Below, piece by piece: positions 54,528-64,000 of a stretch of DNA of 64,000 bases. Source of the DNA: Alteribacillus iranensis (GTDB taxonomy: Bacteria; Bacillota; Bacilli; Bacillales; Marinococcaceae); assembly GCF_900113025.1 (NCBI RefSeq), contig NZ_FONT01000002.1:565878-629877 (forward strand), given 5' to 3'. The notes beneath the pieces were generated by a model. That model was given only the letters and a program-made list of their open reading frames with translations, did not search any database and was not told the DNA's origin. Every line of letters begins with the position of its first letter. The stretch's first letter is position 1. The translations under genes were made by a program, and so were the position numbers.

Positions 54528-55250
54528 GAGGCCTTTCCCTCGTTTGCCTAACTCGCTCGCCGCTGCCTGGCTCTTTTTGAAATACTTCTAGTTACTTGCG
54601 TGCCCTTCCTGAGGGATTGCCTCTTCGTTAGGGCATCTTCTCGACGGTTGCATGACCTCACAAGATATTGACAGTGCTTTTGGGCACCTTCCCCTTGCTT
54701 GCGTTACCTTCCGGAGGGATTGCCTCTTCGTTAGGGTATCTTCCCGGCGGTTGCATGACCTCACAAGATATTGTCAGTGCTTTTGGGCACCTTCCCCTTG
54801 CTTGCGTTACCTTCCGGAGGGATTGCCTCTTCGTTAGGGTATCTTCCTCGCGGTTGCATGACCTCACGTGATTTTGTCATTGATTTTGGGCACCTTCCCC
54901 TTGCTTGCGTGCCCTTCCTGGGGGATCGTCTTTGTGTTAGGGCATCTTCCCGACGTTTGCGTGACCTTCCTGGAAGATTGCCTCTTCGTTAGGGCATCTT
55001 CCTCGCGGTTGCATGACCTCACAAGATATTGACAGTGCTTTTGGGCACCTTCCCGTTGCTTGCGTGACCTTCCGGAGAGATTGCCTCTTCGTTAGGGTAT
55101 CTTCCTCGCGGTTGCATGACCTCAACCTGATTTTCGACTCCAACATGGGCATCTTTCCCTCGTTGGCCTGACTTCTCTGCTCCACCCAGATTCCGATTGC
55201 TTGGATGACCTCCTTGATCGATCCAAAAGGCTTCTGATTCACTTCCCCCC
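54528..55250 (+). repeat. Family I 52-bp repeat array 3 (103-bp dimers)
   Basis: About 13-14 monomers start at 54528, 54579, 54631, 54682, 54734, 54785, 54837, 54888, 54940, 54992, 55043, 55095 and 55147 (spacing 51 or 52). Dimers alternate GGGCACCTTCCCCTTGCTTG plus CGTTACCTTCCGGAGGGAT with GGGTATCTTCCTCGCGGTTG plus CATGACCTCACAAGATATT. The dimer period of 103 bp equals that of array 1, though the sequences are quite different. It lies after the spoIIQ terminator. Confidence 0.92.
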
Positions 55251-55314
55251 TTCCGCATGGAGGCACCATTATGTGTTACCTGTCTCCGTTCGGGCTCCCG
55301 TCCGCGCCGCAACA

Positions 55315-55346
55315 GAAAAAAACTGTCCAGGATGATCCTGAACAGT
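55315..55346 (-). terminator. Terminator of spoIIQ
   Basis: ACTGTTCAGGAT and ATCCTGGACAGT form a 12-bp stem followed by TTTTTTT on the minus strand. Confidence 0.88.
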
Positions 55347-55462
55347 GGGGAACATTGATTTATTTCATCATCTCGTCTAAAACAAAATAGCGGTGGGGGT
55401 AGCGGTATATACTCAGCGAGATGGATAGAATGTGCGATCAGTGGGGACATCCATGATCGTTT

Positions 55463-56335
55463 TTATTCTTCTGTTTCTGTATCGTCGTCTTCGCTTGTTT
55501 CTTCATCCTCTTCATTATCTGCAAGTGGATCTTCTAGTGGTTGCTCTTCTTCTTGGTCTTCTTCATCAGCGTTGTCCTGGTTGGAGTCTTCTTCTTCATT
55601 CGCTTGCTTCTCTTCTTCCTGTTTCTCGTCCTCTTCCTTCTTCTCTAGCTCTTTTAGCTTTTGATGAAAGGCATCTGTCGGATCCATCGGCTCGCCATCT
55701 TTGCGGATTTCAAAGTGAGCATGGATGCCAGCGTCGCTGTTGTACTGGTTTCTTCCTGCCATGCCAAGGATCGAACCTTGCGTGATCGTGTCTCCCTCTT
55801 CTACGCGCAGATCTTCCAAGCTGCTGTAAGAAGTTACGATATTGTCCTCATGCTTTACTTCTACGACATAACCAAGGATGGAGTCTTTCTCAGCCCGAAT
55901 CACTTCTCCTGTGACAGCCGCTGCCACTTCAAACGTTTCGCCGTCTTTGCCTGCAATGTCGATTCCTTTGTTTTGGTAATACATATTATTGTAATAAACG
56001 AGAGCATCTTGTTGTTCCTCGGCTGCTGCGTCATGATCGTAATAATATCCAATGATATCTACGCTCTCTTCATCTACGACAGGCATTTCCACGGTTTCGT
56101 CACCGGACGCAGTTGGCATAGCGTCTTCATTTGCTTCCCAGTCATCGGAGGAACTGTTCCACTCTTCGTCTTGGGATGGCGTTCCTTCTTCTGCCTGGTC
56201 CGTCCCCGCAGGACTTTGAATCATAAAATAAGTCCCCAAAATGACGGCTGCTGCACTTAAATAAGCCGCAGGCCAAAACCAGCTCTTCTTTGTAATGCTC
56301 CGTTTGGCACTGTGCTGTTTTTCTTCATCTTTCAT
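55463..56335 (-). CDS. spoIIQ: Forespore engulfment protein SpoIIQ
   Basis: A predicted 290-residue protein; ATG (MKDEEKQHS) after GAGGTGAT. Short cytosolic start, one membrane helix (about 23-41), acidic linker, then a LytM/M23-like domain (about 95-215: YYQNKGIDIAGKDGE, GEVIRAEKDS, GYVVEVKHEDNIVTSY, AGIHAHFEIRKDG). The HxH motif is kept but the first zinc ligand pair is changed (NKGID), consistent with a degenerate, non-catalytic SpoIIQ. SpoIIQ pairs with SpoIIIAH across the septum. The C-terminal 65 residues are almost entirely Glu/Asp/Gln, an unusually acidic tail. Confidence 0.92.
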   Translation of the reverse strand: MKDEEKQHSAKRSITKKSWFWPAAYLSAAAVILGTYFMIQSPAGTDQAEEGTPSQDEEWNSSSDDWEANEDAMPTASGDETVEMPVVDEESVDIIGYYYDHDAAAEEQQDALVYYNNMYYQNKGIDIAGKDGETFEVAAAVTGEVIRAEKDSILGYVVEVKHEDNIVTSYSSLEDLRVEEGDTITQGSILGMAGRNQYNSDAGIHAHFEIRKDGEPMDPTDAFHQKLKELEKKEEDEKQEEEKQANEEEDSNQDNADEEDQEEEQPLEDPLADNEEDEETSEDDDTETEE

Positions 56336-56421
56336 TGTTATCACCTCAGCACCCATTGTGATCAGATGTGAGGAATTTTATACCTTTTCTTCCAAAAATT
56401 TTGTGAGAGGGGCATGTTGCT

Positions 56422-57429
56422 CTACAGGCGCGGGAAAGAAGAGATGGTTACCCCTTTATAATAATGACTTAAAATGTCTTCATAGCTTTTTCCTTCTTTC
56501 GCCATTCCTTCCGCTCCGTACTGACTCATGCCCACACCGTGCCCCCATCCTTTCGTACGAAAGTGAAGCTCTTCCCCTTGGCGCTCTACTTGAAAATCAC
56601 TCGAATCAAGCTGGAGTTTTTCACGAATTTCTCGTCCATGAAACGTTTTCCCGCCGATTTGAAAAGCAGCCACCCGTCCGCCTTCTGTCCGCTCGGTAAT
56701 GGTGCCTGCTTCCTGAGACGGAAGAGACACACCAAGAATCCTTTCAACTTCTGTGACCGGAACGCGTTGCACGTTTTCGTAACGGGGCGATTGTTTATCC
56801 CAAGGACTTTCTACGCTCTGTAAGTAAGGGACAGGGTTCTGCCAATAGTCTTCAGCATTCTCTGTATAGCCATTGCTCGTTGAAAAAAAGGCGGCAGTGA
56901 TCGGTTCATCTTGGTACGTTAACACTTGGCCTTTTGTTTCCCGCACGGCTTTTCTTATTTTATCCATTTTCCGCTCGTAGTCGCTTCCCCACTTTTCCTT
57001 CAGTTCCTCTTCACTTTGATACACTTGGTGCATGGCCGTATCGGTGACGACCGCTCCATCTGGCAAATTTATATCTGTAGCTGCATGCAATTGCTTGGCT
57101 ATATAAGTTCTCGCGGTCAGCGCCTGTGCTTTTAATGCCTCCATCTCGAATTCTGCCGGCATTTCCGAGGCTACGACGCCCGCCACGTAATCTTCTAAGC
57201 TGACTTCTTCTACCGCTTCATGTTTGCTGCGAAACACCGGAACACTCACACGCTCCTCCTCTTCCGCAGGTGACGTGTCTGTCTCTTCCACGATGTTTCC
57301 GCTGTCTGTCTGAGTCTCTTCCGATGCCTTGTCCGTTTCCTCTCCAGCTGGCAGCAATACTAACCCGATCGGTATGAAAAAAAATAAAGCGATGCCGATA
57401 ATCATTAGAAAGAGATAACGCTTTTTCAT
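56422..57429 (-). CDS. spoIID: Stage II sporulation protein D, lytic transglycosylase
   Basis: A predicted 335-residue protein. ATG (MKKRYLFLM) was chosen for GGGGGGAGG upstream. N-terminal membrane helix, Glu/Thr linker, then the SpoIID domain: LEDYVAGVVASEMPAEFEMEALKAQA with catalytic Glu in ASEMPAEF, TDTAMHQVY, STSNGYTENAEDYW, and C-terminal GWGHGVGMSQYGAEGMA. It degrades septal peptidoglycan during engulfment. It sits between murA and spoIIQ, the Bacillus arrangement. Confidence 0.96.
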   Translation of the reverse strand: MKKRYLFLMIIGIALFFFIPIGLVLLPAGEETDKASEETQTDSGNIVEETDTSPAEEEERVSVPVFRSKHEAVEEVSLEDYVAGVVASEMPAEFEMEALKAQALTARTYIAKQLHAATDINLPDGAVVTDTAMHQVYQSEEELKEKWGSDYERKMDKIRKAVRETKGQVLTYQDEPITAAFFSTSNGYTENAEDYWQNPVPYLQSVESPWDKQSPRYENVQRVPVTEVERILGVSLPSQEAGTITERTEGGRVAAFQIGGKTFHGREIREKLQLDSSDFQVERQGEELHFRTKGWGHGVGMSQYGAEGMAKEGKSYEDILSHYYKGVTISSFPRL

Positions 57430-57469
57430 ATGACTGCTGCCTCCCCCCTCTCTATCACATGTACCTTCT

Positions 57470-57499
57470 AAGATATGAGAGAAAAAAGGCAGGTATGAC
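57470..57499 (-). promoter_or_regulatory. Candidate sigma-E promoter of spoIID
   Basis: On the minus strand GTCATACC, 14 nt, CATATCTT, compared with the sigma-E pattern (ATA-containing -35, CATACANT -10). It ends about 40 nt before the spoIID start. spoIID is sigma-E dependent in B. subtilis. Confidence 0.45.
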
Positions 57500-57543
57500 T
57501 TCACTTTACGGAAAACGAGGAAGTAGTCCTTTTCTATGTTACG

Positions 57544-57574
57544 AAAAAACCAGACAACGGCATGCGCTGTCTGG
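57544..57574 (-). terminator. Terminator of murA
   Basis: CCAGACA and TGTCTGG around a loop containing GCGCATGC, followed by TTTTTTCG on the minus strand. Confidence 0.85.
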
Positions 57575-57584
57575 CTTATAATTC

Positions 57585-58907
57585 TTAATTATTTGCAGTC
57601 CGAAGTACCGCTACATCTGCGGAAGACTGTTCGTTTTGTTCAGTGTCGGGTACACTGATACGCTCTACCCGAGCGCCAAGGGATTGAAGTTTCTTATGGA
57701 AATCAACATACCCGCGATCGAGATGGCGAAGTTCGGTCACTGTCGTTTCTCCTTCTGCCACAAGACCCGCAATAATAAGGGCGGCTCCTGCACGCAAGTC
57801 GGAAGCTGAGACCTCCGTCCCTTGGAGGCGAACCGGACCAGTCACGATAGCAGTTCGGCCTTCAATTTTAACATCAGCATTCATCCGTCTAAATTCTTCC
57901 ACGTGCATGAAACGATTTTCAAAGACGGTCTCGGTAATAATAGAAGTTCCTTTCGCCTGCGTGAGAAGGGCCATGAACTGTGCTTGCATATCTGTCGGGA
58001 AACCAGGATGAGGCATCGTTTTAATATCGACCGGACGCAAGATATCAGGCCCGATTACTTTCATGCCGTTATCCTGCTCTTCAATTACAACGCCCATTTC
58101 TCTCATTTTTGCTACAAGGGGGCGCAGGTGCTCATGCAAGGCACCTTCTACAAATACGTCTCCACCCGTCATCGCCGCGGCTACCATGAAAGAGCCTGCC
58201 TCAATACGGTCCGGTATAATACTATGGACCGCTCCGTGCATTTTCTCTACTCCTTCAATGCGAATCGTTCCTGTACCTGCACCGCGTACTTTCGCACCCA
58301 TGGCATTTAAATAGTTGGCAAGGTCTACGATTTCCGGCTCTTCAGCTACGTTCTCGAGAACTGTGGTGCCTTCCGCTAACGTAGCCGCCATCATAATATT
58401 CTCGGTCGCTCCAACACTTGGAAAATCAAGATAGATGCGAGCTCCTTGCAGACGCTCTTTCACTCTTGCCTCAATATAGCCATTTCCAATCTCCACTTGC
58501 GCGCCCATGGCTTCAAACCCTTTTAAGTGTTGGTCGATCGGTCGAGAGCCGATCGCACATCCGCCTGGGAGCGCAATATGGGCGCGCCCTTTTCTAGCAA
58601 GCAACGGACCCATAACAAGAAAGGAAGCTCTCATTTTTCGAACATACTCAAACGGAGCCTCTGTTCGTAACGATCCCCGAGAATCGGCAGTAAATACCCC
58701 GTCTTCATAACTTACATCTGCATTCATATGAGTCAACACATTTTTCATTGTAAAGACATCAGCTAAAGATGGAACATCATATATCTTACTCGTACCTTCT
58801 TCAGCAAGAAGAGAAGCGGCTATGACAGGAAGGACAGCATTTTTTGCACCTTCTACTTTTACACTGCCCTTCAACCGCTTCCCTCCTTTTACTAATATTT
58901 TATCCAA
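57585..58907 (-). CDS. murA: UDP-N-acetylglucosamine 1-carboxyvinyltransferase MurA
   Basis: A predicted 440-residue protein. TTG ([14 protein letters not shown]) was chosen because GGAGGGG lies 6 nt upstream. Catalytic Cys117 in [60 protein letters not shown] and [13 protein letters not shown] are all present. It adds enolpyruvate to UDP-GlcNAc, the first committed step of peptidoglycan synthesis. Cys at 117 predicts fosfomycin sensitivity (family knowledge). By position it is the MurAA paralog. Confidence 0.97.
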   Translation of the reverse strand: MDKILVKGGKRLKGSVKVEGAKNAVLPVIAASLLAEEGTSKIYDVPSLADVFTMKNVLTHMNADVSYEDGVFTADSRGSLRTEAPFEYVRKMRASFLVMGPLLARKGRAHIALPGGCAIGSRPIDQHLKGFEAMGAQVEIGNGYIEARVKERLQGARIYLDFPSVGATENIMMAATLAEGTTVLENVAEEPEIVDLANYLNAMGAKVRGAGTGTIRIEGVEKMHGAVHSIIPDRIEAGSFMVAAAMTGGDVFVEGALHEHLRPLVAKMREMGVVIEEQDNGMKVIGPDILRPVDIKTMPHPGFPTDMQAQFMALLTQAKGTSIITETVFENRFMHVEEFRRMNADVKIEGRTAIVTGPVRLQGTEVSASDLRAGAALIIAGLVAEGETTVTELRHLDRGYVDFHKKLQSLGARVERISVPDTEQNEQSSADVAVLRTANN

Positions 58908-59353
58908 CGTATTCCCCTCCGCGTCCAATAGTGATCCTATATTTCCAATTAAGCTACATGCAAAAGATCATCTTCCTGACTCGCCGGCAGTGTTTCCGGC
59001 AGACAGGGTCGTGTCAATTACTATATACATATTCATTCGTATAAATAGGCGTTCCCGGTCTAGTAGGGAAAGGGCGCCCAATCTGTGTCTTATCGTCTTC
59101 GTTCGATGGTGTTCGGCAATCATGGTGCTCTTTTTTCCAACGGCACGTATTCCCTTTGTGTGCGTGTTCCTCGTCAAAAGAAACCAAACGCTACGTCTCT
59201 GCCGTCTCTCGGAGGTTGCTAGAAATATGTTCCCGCCTCGTCCCCATGTTAAACCTATAGCCCTTGATCCCGGTTTCTTCTTATTATTCATTTTCACCGG
59301 AGAACGTAAAGTCATACATGGAAGAAAAGGGGATTTTTCCGAGAGTGTTGCGG
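58908..59353. other. Gene-free gap where ywmB is usually found
   Basis: About 445 bp between ywzB and murA. In B. subtilis this position holds ywmB (about 240 codons). No frame here is long or YwmB-like; a basic 115-codon minus ORF (58968-59315) has no ribosome binding site or recognisable motif. Confidence 0.5.
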
Positions 59354-59587
59354 CTATGAAAATAAATAGCGAAGCATCAGCGATACTTTTAAATAATCCA
59401 TAAAAAAAGAGCTGACGAGGTGAGTGATGGCAATCGTCACGAGGATAATAAAAAGTTTCGCTTTGGGACCATCTGGCCTTCGTAAAAACACATCAAACCG
59501 AAATGCTTGAAGGCACCACCATACAATAACCAAAAAAAAGAGATTCACGATGATATGTATTAAAGCTTCCTGTCCATCAGGGTGCAT
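59354..59587 (-). CDS. ywzB: DUF1146 membrane protein YwzB
   Basis: 77 residues, two membrane helices, DUF1146 pattern (VIVWWCLQAFRFDVFLR, AKLFIILVTIAITHLVSSFFMDYL). GGAGATT precedes the ATG. It occupies its usual place between atpC and murA. Function unknown. Confidence 0.9.
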   Translation of the reverse strand: MHPDGQEALIHIIVNLFFLVIVWWCLQAFRFDVFLRRPDGPKAKLFIILVTIAITHLVSSFFMDYLKVSLMLRYLFS

Positions 59588-59928
59588 CTTTCAATCTCCT
59601 TAGATTACCCCACATTCTGCACATTACGAACATATCTTAGGGTATTTTGTCTTTGTCTAAAAGAGACAATAGGCCTATCTTACGGTCTATTGATATTATT
59701 GTAACAAATATTTGCTTCCTTCGTTGTGCGAAAACACCCTTCTTCTTATTTTATACTAAAATTTTCATGTTTTGGGTGTGAAATTGTGAAAAACTTAACG
59801 TATTTTTATTGAATGGGTGTGTCGTAAGTGAAGTGGAAATTACTGGGTGTTGAGCGGGTTTGAGAGATATGCTGGCTCGATCTCTTATATTGCTCCATAT
59901 GCTATCTTAGTTAAGTCCGATGAGATTT

Positions 59929-60398
59929 TGGTCATGCTGTCCATCTTTGCGTGACTTCCTTGCTTCTCGTGAGTAAAGGAGGGCATGTTTCCAATGATTG
60001 CGTTACCCTCGAATGCCTTTCTCGAATGCTACGGGCACCATCCCGATCCTTGCCTTCCCTCTTAACAGTCAGGTCTTTCCCTCAGGGCACCTTTCTCGCT
60101 CTTGCGTTACCTCTCTTGAGCTTTCTGCTTCTATTAGGGCAACTTCCGGTTCGTTGCGTTACCCTCGAATGCCTTTCTCGAATGCTACGGGCACCATCCC
60201 GATCCTTTGCCTTCCCTCTCAACAGTCAAGTCTTTCCCTCAGGGCTCCTTTCTCGCTCTTGCGTTACCTCTCTTGAGCTTTCTGCTTCCATTCGGACAAC
60301 TTCCCAATCTTTGCGTTACCCTCAACTGCTATTCTCTCCTGCTACGGACACCATCCCAATCCTTGCCTTCTCCTGTCGTGTCCCTTGGTACATTCGCC
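59929..60398 (+). repeat. Family I 52-bp repeat array 4 (156-bp trimers)
   Basis: Nine monomers start at 59929, 59981, 60033, 60085, 60137, 60189, 60242, 60294 and 60346 (52 bp except one 53). Three types repeat in order: GGGCACCATCCCGATCCTTG plus CCTTCCCTC; GGGCACCTTTCTCGCTCTTG plus CGTTACCTCT; GGGCAACTTCCGGTTCGTTG plus CGTTACCCTCGAATGCC. This gives a 156-157-bp trimer repeated about 2.5 times. Plus-strand orientation, minus-strand neighbours. Confidence 0.92.
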
Positions 60399-60483
60399 AG
60401 CGGTACTGGGGGACTGTAAGCCGAGGCCATCTCACCGCTCCACCCTATTAGCGTCCCATGACTTCTTCGCTGCGCTTCTCACC

Positions 60484-60526
60484 AAAAAAGAGCTATCCTA
60501 AGGACTCTCTCCTCAGAATAGCTCTT
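60484..60526 (-). terminator. Terminator of the atp operon
   Basis: AAGAGCTATTCTGAGGA and TCCTTAGGATAGCTCTT form a long stem followed by TTTTTTGG on the minus strand, directly after atpC. Confidence 0.9.
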
Positions 60527-60543
60527 ATTTATCGCAAACCCGC

Positions 60544-60957
<414 letters not shown>

Positions 60958-60973
60958 TTAACAGCATTCCGTC

Positions 60974-62398
<1,425 letters not shown>

Positions 62399-62423
62399 TC
62401 ATTCAATCATCACAAAAACTCAT

Positions 62424-63317
<894 letters not shown>

Positions 63318-63320
63318 TTA

Positions 63321-63542
63321 GGGCTGTCCCATAAATCATAATAGCACCTTCTAAATACAGCAAGTGTGGTTGAAATGCACTTCGCTTTCCGCGGGCAACG
63401 CTTCAGCTTCCTCGTGAGCAAAGCCCGCTCACTGCGGGATCTTCAGCTGTTGCTTTTCCCGCAGGAGTCTACGTGCTTTTCAACTCCTCTAGGCCTATAA
63501 TTCTTCATACTTTAGATTATATGACTTTCTTGGGACAGCTCC
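63321..63542. mobile_element. MITE-like element inside the atp operon
   Basis: The outer inverted ends are GGGCTGTCCCATAAATCATA and, from the other side, GAGCTGTCCCAAGAAAGTCATA. They enclose about 220 bp that include the 116-bp repeat. It sits between atpA and atpG, where intergenic gaps are normally short. No transposase. A target duplication is not evident. Confidence 0.5.
63369..63484. repeat. 116-bp GTTGAAA...TTTTCAAC repeat, copy 2
   Basis: Same length and almost the same sequence as 12653-12768, bounded by GTTGAAAT and TTTTCAAC. Cotranscribed with atpA and atpG, so it would form a structured RNA segment in the operon mRNA. Confidence 0.85.
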
Positions 63543-63556
63543 TTATTTAACACGTA

Positions 63557-64000
63557 TTATTTAGAAGGGTTGAATGTTTTCTTGAAGCTTTCGATTGCGC
63601 TGTTAAAGTCTTCTGCTTCTGGCAGCTGACCAGTTTCACGGATACCGTTTAAGAGATCCTTATGGTTGGAGTCGAGGTAAGCAAAGAGCTCTGACTCAAA
63701 ACGCTGTATATCTTCCACAGGGATATCGTCAAGGAATCCTTTCGTCAACGCATAGATGATTGCTACTTGCTTTTCAACAGCGAGCGGCTGGTGAAGTCCT
63801 TGCTTGAGTACTTCAACAGTACGTTCACCACGGCTTAATTTTGCCTGGGTTGATTTATCAAGATCCGATCCAAACTGGGCAAATGCTTCGAGTTCACGGA
63901 ACGATGCAAGGTCAAGACGCAACGTACCGGAAACTTTCTTCATCGCTTTGATCTGTGCGGAACCACCAACACGGGATACGGAGATACCAGGGTTTACCGC
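63557..64000 (-). CDS. atpA: ATP synthase alpha subunit, C-terminal part
   Basis: The last 147 residues of AtpA; the 5' part lies outside the window. The frame runs to the edge ([20 protein letters not shown], the alpha/beta signature). The rest ([31 protein letters not shown] onward) is the typical C-terminal helical domain. Non-catalytic nucleotide-binding subunit of F1. Confidence 0.97.
   Translation of the reverse strand, partial: AVNPGISVSRVGGSAQIKAMKKVSGTLRLDLASFRELEAFAQFGSDLDKSTQAKLSRGERTVEVLKQGLHQPLAVEKQVAIIYALTKGFLDDIPVEDIQRFESELFAYLDSNHKDLLNGIRETGQLPEAEDFNSAIESFKKTFNPSK

Larger units (their letters stand above)
54328..55462. other. Long gene-free region
   Basis: The left part (54328-54520) is AT-rich and should carry the promoter of the small membrane gene pair. 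The middle is repeat array 3, then comes the spoIIQ terminator at 55315-55346. Short ORFs inside the array are repeat artefacts. Confidence 0.6.
59588..60543. other. Long gene-free region between ywzB and atpC
   Basis: The left third (59600-59850) is AT-rich and should contain the ywzB promoter. The middle is repeat array 4, then the atpC terminator at 60484-60526. Confidence 0.6.

Noticed and set aside
54652-55450. Overlapping short ORFs on both strands between the spoIIQ and small membrane genes
   Set aside because: They lie in repeat array 3 and downstream of the spoIIQ terminator; periodic peptide sequence comes from the repeat.
58822-59403. 193-codon plus ORF spanning the murA 5' end and the following gap
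   Set aside because: Half is antisense to murA; no ribosome binding site or family resemblance.
15218-60398. CRISPR interpretation of the regular 52-bp arrays
   Set aside because: There are no invariant repeats alternating with unique spacers; the whole monomer is repeated and diverges uniformly, and no cas genes are present.
59951-60451. 166-codon plus-strand ORF
   Set aside because: It lies within repeat array 4; its repeated peptide (CVTLECLSRMLRAPSRS) is the 156-bp trimer translated.

Overview
The window looks like chromosome of a haloalkaliphilic Gram-positive, endospore-forming Bacillaceae (Alkalicoccus, Salisediminibacterium or Salsuginibacillus-like; the genus is inference). Evidence: spoIID, spoIIQ, spoIIID, mbl, flhO/flhP, a Bacillus-type atp-murA gene order, strong AGGAGG ribosome binding sites, GTG/TTG starts, very acidic secreted proteins and an NhaC-type antiporter. 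I see no rRNA, tRNA, CRISPR array or intact transposase.

Layout. 0-2.1 kb: two decayed ORF fragments and an ORF-less group II intron relic. 2.2-9.4 kb: an S-layer operon, an SLH-anchored S-layer protein followed by a large Ig-like surface protein, from a consensus sigma-A promoter. 9.7-23 kb: cell-surface genes (DUF6612-like lipoprotein, two NlpC/P60 hydrolases, an SLH-anchored subtilase, an SLH-DUF6612-like protein), a PAS-GGDEF-EAL protein and an orphan gene. 23.6-31 kb: amidase, NhaC antiporter, phoX-tatA-tatC and two small genes. 31.2-43 kb: a poly-gamma-glutamate (PGA) locus, pgsB-pgsC-pgsA-ggt-pgsE, then a gamma-glutamyltransferase fused to a processive GT2 synthase, then an LCP ligase. 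Beside it is an SLH protein with five NlpC/P60-like modules, only one of which keeps its catalytic Cys. 43.4-48.9 kb: fabZ, epuA-like, flhP, flhO, mbl, spoIIID and a DnaQ-like exonuclease. 49.8-54.3 kb: a DUF4212/sodium-solute symporter/CBS-nucleotidyltransferase module with a consensus cre site. 55.4-64 kb: spoIIQ, spoIID, murA, ywzB, atpC, atpD, atpG and the 3' end of atpA.

The most unusual feature is not a gene. Four intergenic arrays (about 15.2-16.3, 49.06-49.83, 54.5-55.25 and 59.93-60.4 kb) consist of one diverged monomer with a 51-52 bp period, all on the same strand. Each has its own higher-order unit: a 103-bp dimer in two arrays, a 206-bp tetramer and a 156-bp trimer. Two other loci (19.05 and 23.1-23.6 kb) carry a second family with 52-bp spacing built from 45-bp palindromes. 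Fifty-two bp is close to five helical turns. I know of no described bacterial element with this organisation.

Functionally the window is dominated by the cell surface: S-layer, SLH-anchored enzymes, an acidic wall polymer (PGA, perhaps joined to a polysaccharide), peptidoglycan synthesis and sporulation remodelling, plus ion and energy handling. This fits life in saline alkaline water.
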